Source of the DNA: Monoplex corrugatus
Lineage: Eukaryota; Mollusca; Gastropoda; Littorinimorpha; Ranellidae
Assembly (NCBI GenBank): GCA_030674185.1
Contig: JAPXFY010000013.1
Coordinates: 46,017,464 to 46,029,963, forward strand
DNA: 12,500 nucleotides
Direction of reading: 5' to 3'
In this document: one piece after another, positions 6,703-12,500 of the stretch
How positions within the stretch are numbered: position 1 is the stretch's first letter
Layout: every line of letters starts with the position of its first letter
Notes under the pieces: model-generated
What the model was told of the DNA's origin: nothing
Seen by the model: the letters and a program-made list of their open reading frames with translations, nothing else
Database searches by the model: none
Program-made: the position numbers and the translations under genes

Positions 6703-6770
6703 GGGCTGTGTGGTTCTGTTGATAGAGCCATGGTCTCCAGATCTGATGTCTCGAGTTCAGTTCCAGCTTT
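6703..6770 (+). repeat. tRNA-like SINE head (decayed A and B boxes)
   Basis: TGGTTCTGTTGA (6711-6722) fits the pol III A box at 9 of 12 positions and runs into TAGAGC, as in a tRNA D arm. AGTTCAGTTCC (6754-6764) fits the B box at 9 of 11 positions. The spacing matches a tRNA-Lys-like gene. Stems are not well paired, so this is a decayed tRNA-derived SINE head and not a working tRNA. Its 3' body is not clearly delimited. Confidence 0.5.
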
Positions 6771-7054
6771 CAACATTAAAATTAAAAACTGGTCTGCTTG
6801 CTGTCTGTCTCAATGTTTCCTTCATTCTGGTGGTGTCAGCTAAGTGTTTCTTCGATCCCATTCTCTGCCCCAACCCTCTATCCTCACTCACCCCCACTGT
6901 ACATATCACGGCCTTCCCAGTGCACAGGGTTTTGCTAAGGCTTACGACAGTTAATGGCACTTTTGAGATGAGCGCATATGCATTGTCTTTATGTAACGAA
7001 TCTTTCTTGTACAAACTCCAAACTGTCTGTCCTTCTTTCTAAGCATGTCTCTGT
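6771..7054. other. Unassigned stretch, possible SINE body
   Basis: An open frame of 116 codons crosses this segment and the SINE head, but it shows no recognisable domain and I do not call it a gene. The bases directly after the tRNA-like head may be the SINE body. Confidence 0.4.
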
Positions 7055-7082
7055 ATCTGTCTGTCTGTATGTATGTCTGTCT
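7055..7082 (+). repeat. TGTC/TGTA microsatellite
   Basis: Short tetranucleotide tract at the 5' edge of LINE copy 3. Similar TGTCTGTC sequence sits just beyond that copy's tail (7483-7491), so the element may have inserted into this tract. Confidence 0.8.
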
Positions 7083-7090
7083 ATATGTTT

Positions 7091-7478
7091 CAACAAGCAA
7101 AGCCAGAACAAGATTGAGGCAGCCGAGATGTGGTTTCTAAGAAGAATGTTGAGAGTTCTATGGACAGCAAAGAAGACAAACGAGACAATCTTGACGGAGG
7201 CAGATACAATAAGATCATTCATAAGGAAGATTAGCAAAAGACAGGCAACATTTATAGGCCATTTTATGAGGAAAGGGGAATTGGAGCACCTGGTCATAAC
7301 AGGAAAGCTGGAGGGAAAGAGAGCACCAGGTAGACCCAGGGAAAAATTGGACGGACTTGCAGAGATGCTGAAAGACAGAGAGGATGGAAGATGTGCTTAC
7401 GGCAACAAGGGATAGATACATGTGGAGGGTCATGATCGCCAACGCCATGTGGCAAGGCACTTGATGATGATGATGATG
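7091..7478 (+). mobile_element. LINE family 1, copy 3: 5'-truncated 3' end
   Basis: Homology to copy 4 begins at CAAGCAAAGCCAGA and continues to the TGA tail. It encodes IEAAEMWFLRRMLRVLW, KRQATFIGHFMRKGELEHLV and GKLEGKRAPGRPREK, then LDGLAEML. One codon is missing before LDGL relative to copy 1. One extra base after that motif (about 7368-7380) moves the frame, giving an early TAG at 7413-7415. The true terminal codons (ANAMWQGT) lie in another frame and end in TGA at 7462-7464, which starts the tail (7462-7478). The 5' flank and the bases after the tail share TGTCTGTCT, a weak candidate for a target-site duplication because the flank is a microsatellite. Confidence 0.9.
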
Positions 7479-7734
7479 TGTGTGTCTGTCTGCCTTTCAA
7501 TGTTTCCCCCGAGTGCATTCGCACTGCATGCATATACGGGCGCGTGCAAGTGTGTGTGTACGTATACTTACGAAAGTATCATGCGTCTGTACGTATACAT
7601 TATTCATATAAATGGACAGTTTCAAGTTCCTCCTTTCTAGAGAGAAATTCGTGATTGTACATCTCGGATTTGTCTTGTAATCCAAATAACTCTGTCTCTC
7701 TTGAGCGTTGATGGACTCATGGATTGTTGATACT
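7479..7734. other. Unassigned spacer between LINE copies 3 and 4
   Basis: It holds short GT and TACG-containing stretches, GTACGTATAC twice near 7558 and 7588, and a small ATACTT/AAGTAT hairpin. No gene or shared repeat is seen. Confidence 0.5.
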
Positions 7735-7745
7735 ATAACAATTAT
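7735..7745 (+). repeat. Left target-site duplication of LINE copy 4
   Basis: ATAACAATTAT, identical to 8415-8425 directly after the LINE tail. The element's homology to the family begins at the next base. Confidence 0.9.
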
Positions 7746-8414
7746 CTGAAGTCATGGTGATCAGTAAAAAACATGAAATCCCCTCATGCAAAATAACAGC
7801 AAATGGCACAACCTTGACACAGGTTAATAAGTTCAAATACCTGAGAACGGTCATTTCATCAGACGGCAGATGCACATCGGAAACAGCCGGCAGAATCGGC
7901 CAAGCCAAAACAGCATTCAAGAAGATGACAAGCATTCTTACCAACAAATGCCTATCAATTAACATCAGAAAGAGAGTCCTTGAATGTTATATAGAACCAA
8001 TACTGTTGTATGGATGCGAGGCGTGGACAGTCAGCAAGCAAAGCCAGAGCAGGATCGAGGCAGCCGAGATGTGGTTTCTAAGAAGAATGTTGAGAGTTCC
8101 ATGGACAGCAAAGAAAACAAACGAGACAGTCTTGATGGAGGCAGACACAAGTAGATCACTCATAAGGAAGATTAGCAAAAGACAAGCAACATTTATAGGC
8201 CATTTTATGAGGAAGAGGATTTGGAGTACCTGGTCACAGCTGGGAAGCTGGAGGGAAAGAGAGCACCAGGTAGACTCAGGGAGAGAATGCTGGACGGACT
8301 TGCAGAGTGGCTGGGGATGAGGAGGGTGGGGGAGATGCTGGGGGCAACGAGAGATAGAGATGGTTGGAAGTCCATGGTCGCCAACGCCATGCGGCAGGGC
8401 ACCTGATGATGATG
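7746..8414 (+). mobile_element. LINE family 1, copy 4: 669-bp 5'-truncated insertion with perfect 11-bp TSD
   Basis: The insertion is bounded on both sides by ATAACAATTAT. It begins inside the reverse-transcriptase reading frame (codons for EVMVISKK follow the junction) and ends with the stop codon and a short tail, TGATGATGATG (8404-8414). 5' truncation, a short tandem 3' tail and a duplication of about 10 bp are the expected marks of target-primed reverse transcription by a LINE. The intact duplication suggests a younger insertion than the other relics here, although the coding part already has a one-base deletion. It sits only about 16 bases upstream of a SINE head. Confidence 0.93.
7754..8406 (+). 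pseudogene. LINE reverse-transcriptase C-terminal region, one frameshift
   Basis: Counting from the ATG at 7754, the first frame runs for about 153 residues. It shows KFKYLRTVISSDG (residues 26-38), the LINE-typical LLYGCEAW (84-91), IEAAEMWFLRRMLRVPW (101-117) and RQATFIGHFMRK (143-154). A single-base deletion around 8212-8222, compared with copy 3, then breaks the frame. The next frame continues with EYLVTAGKLEGKRAPGRLRE, LDGLAEWLG and the terminal ANAMRQGT, with TGA at 8404-8406. The N-terminal endonuclease and most of the polymerase domain are absent, so the fragment cannot be active. The ATG is an internal Met codon of the element, not a real start. Full-length relatives are annotated in animals as endonuclease-reverse transcriptase; I do not assign a clade. 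Confidence 0.92.
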
Positions 8415-8425
8415 ATAACAATTAT
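8415..8425 (+). repeat. Right target-site duplication of LINE copy 4
   Basis: ATAACAATTAT, identical to 7735-7745. The bases beyond it differ from those next to the left copy, so the match ends exactly at the element borders. Confidence 0.9.
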
Positions 8426-8430
8426 ATTAC

Positions 8431-9000
8431 GTCGGAGTACGTGGCAGAGTGGTTAATGCACCTGCTGAGGACTCGAGAAACCCGGCTTTGATTTTACGGG
8501 TTGGACAAGGATTCTTCGATTTCTGCCCTCTCCCTCCAGTAGACAGGAAGTGGTAATTTTGGTCCCAGTCTCTCAGATAAAACGATAAACCAAAAATCAC
8601 GCGTGCAGCAAGCACTCAGTGCATGCTAAAGAGCTCACGACAACAAAGAAGCTGTCCCCGGAAACATTCTGTAACAAAATCTATTTATCCACTTTTAATA
8701 CGGATTCAGGAAACAAGGAATGAAAGACAAAATCGCTGGCAGACATACACGCAATCAGGAAACAAAGAAACAAAGAAAAAACGAGTGGCAGAAATGCACG
8801 CATTCAGGAAACAAGATATATATAAAAAATAATAAATGGGTGGCAGATACACGCTCATTCAGGAAACAAGAACTAGAAGACAAAATCGGTAGCAGATACA
8901 CACGCATTAGGGAAGCAAGAAATAACAGAACAAAGGGTGACACAATTCTGTAATGACGCACTCTCCCAGGAGAAAGCAACCCAAATTTTACGTGATACAT
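8431..9000 (+). mobile_element. tRNA-derived SINE with internal minisatellite expansion
   Basis: The head (8431-8500) has a good pol III A box, TGGCAGAGTGG with GTTAATGC (8442-8458), and a degenerate B box, GGCTTTGATTTT (8484-8495). The tRNA resemblance is to a Ser/Leu-like D arm. The body contains CAGATAAAACGATAAACC, GTGCAGCAAGCACT and GACGCACTCTCCCAGGAGA near its 3' end. From memory this series matches a widespread molluscan SINE whose normal body has only one copy of the segment that is here repeated five times (8704-8959). The 3' end is followed by C-rich sequence and then a CAA array that may derive from its tail. It is not a functional tRNA. Confidence 0.75.
8704..8959 (+). repeat. Five-unit minisatellite (49, 49, 55, 49, 54 bp) inside the SINE
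   Basis: Units begin with ATTCAGGAAACAAG or a close variant and end in ACGC or ACGCTC: 8704-8752, 8753-8801, 8802-8856, 8857-8905, 8906-8959. Each has GGCAG, GGTAGCAG or a relative about 30 bases in. The last unit is the most diverged (ATTAGGGAAGCAAG) and leads into the conserved SINE 3' segment. Two open frames over this region are products of the repeat and not genes. Confidence 0.88.
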
Positions 9001-9008
9001 TCATTGTG

Positions 9009-9290
9009 CCCCCCTCCCCCACCCCTGCAACAACAACAGCAACAACAACAACAACAACAATAACTCAGTGACCCTCCTCAGCAAAACAACAACAACGACA
9101 ACAACGACAACAACAACAACAATAACTCAGTGACCCCTCAGCAACAACAACAACAACAACAACTCAGTGACACCCCCTCAACAGCAACAGCAACAACAAC
9201 AACAATAACAACGACGACGACGACGACGATGACGGCAACAACAACAACAACTCGGTGAACTTCTCAACAACAATAACTCAGGAAAAAATA
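9009..9290 (+). repeat. Higher-order CAA array punctuated by AACTCAGTGAC
   Basis: Runs of CAA, with CAG, CGA and ACG variants, are interrupted at about 9061, 9122, 9160, 9249 and 9275 by AACTCAGTGAC or a variant followed by CCCCTCA-like sequence. The composite unit is roughly 40-90 bases. A purer CGA block lies at 9210-9230. The array directly follows the SINE and may be its expanded tail. Confidence 0.85.
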
Positions 9291-9610
9291 AGAAAAAAAA
9301 AATAGATGAAGCAAGGGAACAAACAAGCTTAGTGTTTATACCTTACAATTGAACATAGTTGTGTTATATAACGTGTAATTGCTCTTTTTATTAATCATTT
9401 TTTGTTCTGAATTTTCGTGTCTCTATTCATCATCAATTAACAAACAAGAAGTGGTTTTTGTTTCTTTGTTCTAAAGCTTTGTTATTTCGGTCCGCTCTTT
9501 GAAGTATCTATGGCAACAGAGTGATATGGGATAGAAACCAGTCGTCATTAATGTTGTTATTGTTCTTTTCATCATTAACTCCATTCTCTTCTCTATTTCG
9601 CACAAAATCA
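9291..9610. other. AT-rich unassigned spacer
   Basis: No repeat family, gene or RNA structure recognised. It contains small A-runs and a CAAACAAG motif only. Confidence 0.5.
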
Positions 9611-9893
9611 AATTAATTTATTTATTCATTCATTTATTTGTTTCTTTGTTTATTCATTTATTTATTTGTTTGTTTGTTTGTTTGCTTGGTTTGTTTGGTT
9701 TGTTTGTTTGTTTGTTTGTTGGTTGGTTGGTTGGTATTCGTTCATTCATTCATTCGTTCGTTCGTTCGTTCGTTCGTTCGTTCATTCATTCATTCATTCA
9801 TTCGTTCGTTCGTTCGTTCGTTCGTTCATTCGTTCGTTAATTCATTCATTCATTTATCTATCTATTCATTCATTTATTTATTTATCTATTGAT
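9611..9893 (+). repeat. NNTT tetranucleotide mosaic (ATTT, GTTT, GGTT, CGTT, CATT)
   Basis: Successive blocks of TTTA, TTTG, TTGG, TTCG and TTCA units share the pattern NNTT and mostly keep a four-base phase, with shifts near 9684-9700 and 9734. The Ser-Phe-Ile/Val-Arg/His frames simply read the repeat. Transitions between blocks look like point changes followed by local expansion. Confidence 0.93.
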
Positions 9894-10088
9894 TTTGTTT
9901 CTTCGTTCGTAAATGTTCTCTTCTTCTTCGGCTTTACCTTAAACTCTGTGAGTAGTCATTGGTGCACCGCTCTGAAAGACTGTTCACCAGATTCCTTCAG
10001 CTATATCGGTTGTGCCCCAAAGCGTGGGTCTTACCAAATGGTTTCTGTGTCCATTCCATAGTGCTGTCAGTCCATCGGTTTTTGTGTG
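9894..10088. other. Unassigned spacer before the G2T2 array
   Basis: Mixed-composition sequence without a recognised element. An apparent open frame enters it from the mosaic and another leaves it into the G2T2 array; neither has coding support. Confidence 0.5.
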
Positions 10089-10776
10089 TTGGTAGGTTGT
10101 TTATTTGGTTGGTTGGTAGGTTGGTTGGTTGGTTGGTTGGTCGGTTGGTTGGTTGGTTGGTTGGTTGGTTGGTTGGTTGGTTGGTTGGTTGGTCGGTTGG
10201 TTGGTTGGTTGGATGGTTGGTCGGCTGGTTGGTCGGTTGGCTGGTTAGTTGGATAGTTGGTTGGTTGGTCGGTTGGTTGGTTGGTCGGTTGGTTGGTTGG
10301 TTGGTCGTTGGTTGGTTGGTTGGTTGGTTGGTTGGTTGGTTGGTTGGTCGGTCGGTTGGTTGGTCGGTTGGTTGGTCGGTTGGTTGGTTGGTTGGTCGGT
10401 TGGTTGGTTGGTTGGTTGGTTCGGTTGGTTGGTTGGTCGGTTGGTTGGTTGGTTGGTTGGTTGGTTGGTTGGTTGGTCGGATGGTTGGTTGGTTGGTCGG
10501 TTGGTTGGTTGGTTCGTTGGTTGGTTGGTTGGTCTGTTGGTTGGTCTGTTGGTTGGTTGGTTGGTCTGTTGGTTGGTCTGTTGGTTGGTTGGTTGGTTGG
10601 TCGTTTAGTTGGTCGGTTGGTTGGTTGTTGGTTGGTTGGTCTGTTGGCTGGTTGGTCGGTTGGTTGGTTAGTTGGTTGGCTGGCTGGCTGGCTGGTTGGT
10701 TGGTTGGTTGGTTGGTTGGTTGGTTGGTTGGTGCTGGCTGGTTGGTTGGTTGGTTGGTTGGCTGGTTGGTTGGTTG
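10089..10776 (+). repeat. (TTGG)n array 1, about 690 bp, with TCGG variants
   Basis: Tetranucleotide array of TTGG with more than a dozen TCGG units, some CTGG and TCTG units, and occasional slips. A four-base repeat without stops stays open in all frames, giving Gly-Trp-Leu-Val on the plus strand and Asn-Gln-Pro-Thr on the minus strand. G2T2 runs can fold into two-tetrad G-quadruplexes, all on the plus strand. Confidence 0.97.
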
Positions 10777-10796
10777 TCATATAGTAATACTACTCA

Positions 10797-10979
10797 CCAG
10801 ATTCCGGGTTCTTCGGAGAGGTCACATTATTAGTTAACAGACAACCAAATCCCAAAGATGATTCTGCATGAAAAGCTGAGGCAAGGGAACTGAGACAAGA
10901 AGCTACTGCAGCGATACAAGGATACTGTGATGCCAATTTGACGAACTGTGTGCATTAACACGACAGCTGGCAAGACATT
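10797..10979 (+). pseudogene. LINE family 2 relic: C-terminal fragment between two G2T2 arrays
   Basis: A first frame gives TRFRVLRRGHII (about 10797-10834). After a one-base loss a second frame gives TDNQIPKMILHEKLRQGN, a stop, [14 protein letters not shown], a stop, and [13 protein letters not shown]. This order (R-x-R-W/V ... GH-I, DN-IPK--L--EL-QG, RYKDT, INT) is the familiar C-terminus of a LINE-encoded protein seen in many invertebrates and mis-annotated in some databases as a craniofacial development protein. It differs from LINE family 1. The fragment has two in-frame stops and one frameshift. It ends inside the coding region where the second array begins. Confidence 0.75.
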
Positions 10980-11517
10980 GTTGGTTGGTTTGTGGTTGGT
11001 TGGTGGTTGGTTGGTGCTGGTTTGGTTGGTTGGTTGGTTGGTTGTCGGTTGGTTGGTTGGTTGGTTGGTTGGTGTTGGTTGGTTGGTGGTTGGTTGGTGT
11101 TGGTTGGTTGGTTGGTTGGTTGGTTGGTTGGTTGGTTGGTTGTGGTTGGTTGGTTGGTTGGTTGGTTGGTTGGTCTGTTGGTTGGTTGGTTGGTTGGTTG
11201 GTTGGTTGGTTGGTTGTTGGTGGTTGGTTGGTTGGTTGGTTGGTTGGTCGGTTGGTTGGTTGGTTGGTTGGTTGGTTGGTTGTGGTTGGTTGGTTGGTTG
11301 GTTGGTTGGTTGGGTTGGTTGGTTGGTTGGTTGTTGGTTGTTGGTTGGTTGTGGTTGGTCGGTCGGTTGGTTGGTTGGTTGGTTGGTTGGTCGGTCGGTT
11401 GGTTGGTTGGTTGGTTGGTTGGTTGGTTTGGTTGGTTGGTTGGTTTGGTTGGTTGGTTGTGGTTGGTTGGTTGGTTGGTTGGTTGGTTGGTCGGTTGGTT
11501 GGTCGGTTGATTGGTTG
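10980..11517 (+). repeat. (TTGG)n array 2, about 540 bp, with length variants
   Basis: Same unit and orientation as array 1. The interruptions differ: many are indels (TTGTGG, TTGTTGG, GGTTTGG, GGTGTTGG), with about eight TCGG units. The first array has mainly substitutions. Open frames are again repeat artefacts. Confidence 0.97.
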
Positions 11518-11600
11518 TTTCTTTTTTCTTTTTCTGTTTTTTTTTTTCTTTTCTTCTTTTTTTTTTAGTTTTGTTGTTGTTTTTGTTGCTGTTTTTGTTT
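11518..11600 (+). repeat. T-rich tract (A-rich on minus strand)
   Basis: T runs with C and G interruptions, changing to TTTTTG and TTGTTG units toward 11600. On the minus strand this follows LINE family 3 coding sequence, so it may be an expanded A-rich 3' end of that relic. Confidence 0.85.
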
Positions 11601-11855
11601 TTGTCTTCCCATCTGTCTCTCTCCCTCACTAGTTCCCTGCAGGACTGATTTAGCAAGGCCTTTGAATCTTGTTATGCCCATACTGAGGTAGTTTGCTTTC
11701 CTTAACTTAACTGAAGTCAGCAGATCTTCAAATGGTCCAGTGCGCTGCTTGATGGTTTGACACACTAGTTCACTGGTGATGTGATCAGTGTATCTGATGT
11801 TTAGAGTCTTGTAATAACTTCTCATTTCCAGGCCTTGGATTCGCTGAAGATTACA
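11600..11855 (-). pseudogene. LINE family 3 relic: reverse-transcriptase C-terminal fragment
   Basis: The minus strand reads LQRIQGLEMRSYYKTLNIRY, then TDHITSELVCQTIKQRTGPFEDLL, then [27 protein letters not shown] and [10 protein letters not shown]. The pattern (E-M-R--Y---L-I-Y-DH-T-E-V---I-Q--GP-EDLL--VK-RK...R--GL-K--LQGT-EG-R--GR) is a well-known C-terminus of an invertebrate LINE protein. The usual W-Y-GH between the RK and TR motifs has decayed here to ANYLSMGI. The frame stays open for about 80 residues and runs into an A-rich end. N-terminal domains are missing. It is unrelated in sequence to families 1 and 2 and lies on the opposite strand. Confidence 0.8.
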
Positions 11856-12253
11856 GTAATGATTATGACAATTATTAAATCACTAAAGCTTTGGCATGTA
11901 AATCAAATCAAAATACGCACCGTGTCGTTCACACAAACAGACAAGTCTCCAAGTGGTCAAAACAACTTAAGGGCCATGTAGGAGAGAGCACACGGACAGT
12001 GGAAGAAGTAGGACAGGAGAGCACTGGGATGGGAGATAACAGGGGATGAGGGGAGATCACTGCTGGAGAAAAAAAGCTATGTCAAATTAGACTTGAAGGA
12101 AGAACGAGTTTGTTTTAAATTCTATTTGTTGAAGAGATGGGGAGCTGCCATACCATTTGTTTGAATCAGACATCAAAATACGAATGACGGCTGACTGTGG
12201 AACAAGCTGTATCGAGGATTTGCAGATAAAGGAATTTAGACGAGAAATTTGTA
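11856..12253. other. Unassigned unique-looking spacer
   Basis: Complex sequence of about 400 bases with no simple repeat, no long open frame and no match to other parts of the window. It is the longest stretch here that looks like ordinary single-copy or fully decayed DNA. Confidence 0.5.
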
Positions 12254-12256
12254 TTT

Positions 12257-12290
<34 letters not shown>

Positions 12291-12362
12291 TGTGTGTGTG
12301 TGTGTGTGTGTGTTGTGTGTGTGTTGTGGGTGTGTGTGTGTGTATGTGTGTGTGTGTGTGTG

Positions 12363-12402
<40 letters not shown>

Positions 12403-12500
12403 ACTCGGCGTATGTGTGCATTTGAGTGTATGTGTGGGCATGTGTGTGTGAGCGTGTATGTGTGCGTGTGAGTGAATGTGTGTGTGTACTTGTGTGTGTG
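12254..12500 (+). repeat. Interrupted (GT)n microsatellite
   Basis: GT runs with TTGT, GTATGT and GCGTGT interruptions continue to the right edge. The Cys/Val frame on the plus strand and the Thr/His frame on the minus strand are repeat translations. Confidence 0.95.

Noticed and set aside
6692..7042. 116-codon frame with hydrophobic segments, possible small membrane protein
   Set aside because: It begins on the tRNA-like SINE head and shows no recognisable domain; a comparable antisense frame overlaps it. Length is not exceptional for random sequence.
8442..8500. Functional tRNA-Ser or tRNA-Leu gene
   Set aside because: The A box is good but the B box is degenerate, stems do not pair well, and the sequence continues into a SINE body.
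8704..8959. CRISPR-like array of regularly spaced repeats
   Set aside because: Units are contiguous, diverged along their whole length and lie within a eukaryotic SINE. There are no constant repeats with unique spacers and no cas genes.
10815..10830. AGGTCAC in the G2T2 spacer as a nuclear-receptor half site
   Set aside because: It is explained by the codons for the Gly-His motif of the LINE family 2 relic.
9959..10837. Long open frame encoding a Gly-Trp-Leu-Val repeat protein of nearly 300 residues
   Set aside because: The (TTGG)n repeat has no stop codon in any frame, so three plus frames and the minus frames are open at once. Unit slips change frame without penalty, which a selected protein would not tolerate.
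10089..11517. Interstitial telomere-like sequence
   Set aside because: The unit is TTGG, not TTAGGG or another known animal telomere unit, and TTAGGG is not seen in the arrays.
10067..11656. Minus-strand Asn-Gln-Pro-Thr repeat proteins that look like antifreeze or silk-like sequences
   Set aside because: They are reverse-strand readings of the same G2T2 arrays. The second runs into the A-rich tract and LINE relic. No signal peptide, start context or conserved end is present.

Overview
This window is repeat-dense, non-coding DNA from an animal nuclear genome. The likeliest source is a mollusc, and a gastropod fits best. I base that on a tRNA-headed SINE whose body I recognise from memory as a widespread molluscan type, on several decayed non-LTR retrotransposon (LINE) 3' ends of a kind common in marine invertebrates, and on very heavy microsatellite content. 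I see no intact host gene, exon series, rRNA, functional tRNA, CRISPR array or bacterial-style operon. Most long open frames are translations of simple repeats; for example (GGTT)n has no stop codon in any of its six frames.

Layout. 1-325: minus-strand 3' end of LINE family 1 (copy 1) with an ATC/TGA tail running off the left edge. 420-2580: microsatellites and homopolymer tracts plus one copy of dispersed repeat A (1245-1390). 2583-4045: two copies of dispersed repeat B, with the very short LINE copy 2 (3155-3285, pure TGA16 tail) and a pure (TG)42 tract between them. 4161-4218: a short palindromic dispersed element. 4260-5570: trinucleotide and polypurine arrays and a second copy of repeat A. 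5585-5769: a 69-bp duplicated unit with an internal inverted repeat. 5885-6115: GT/CT/AT arrays. 6118-6364: a short tandem duplication, a second palindromic element with a perfect AGGTCA-nnn-TGACCT site, and a strong G-quadruplex motif. 6703-6770: a tRNA-like SINE head. 7091-7478 and 7746-8414: LINE family 1 copies 3 and 4. Copy 4 is flanked by a perfect 11-bp target-site duplication. 8431-9000: a SINE with an internal five-unit minisatellite. 9001-9290: a CAA array punctuated by a conserved CTCAGTGAC motif. 9611-9893: an NNTT tetranucleotide mosaic. 10089-10776 and 10980-11517: two large G2T2 arrays enclosing a relic of LINE family 2. 11600-11855: a minus-strand relic of LINE family 3. 12254-12500: a (GT)n array.

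How the parts relate. Retroposition and slippage together explain much of the window. LINE family 1 copies end at their stop codon, and that TGA is also the first unit of the (TGA)n tail, so each insertion seeds a microsatellite. SINE-like repeats similarly carry A-rich or CAA/CAAA tails. I found no convincing new enzymatic or defence system. The most informative features are the precisely bounded LINE insertion, the stop codon fused to the tail, the SINE with an expanded internal repeat, and the palindromic nuclear-receptor-like repeat with paired changes.
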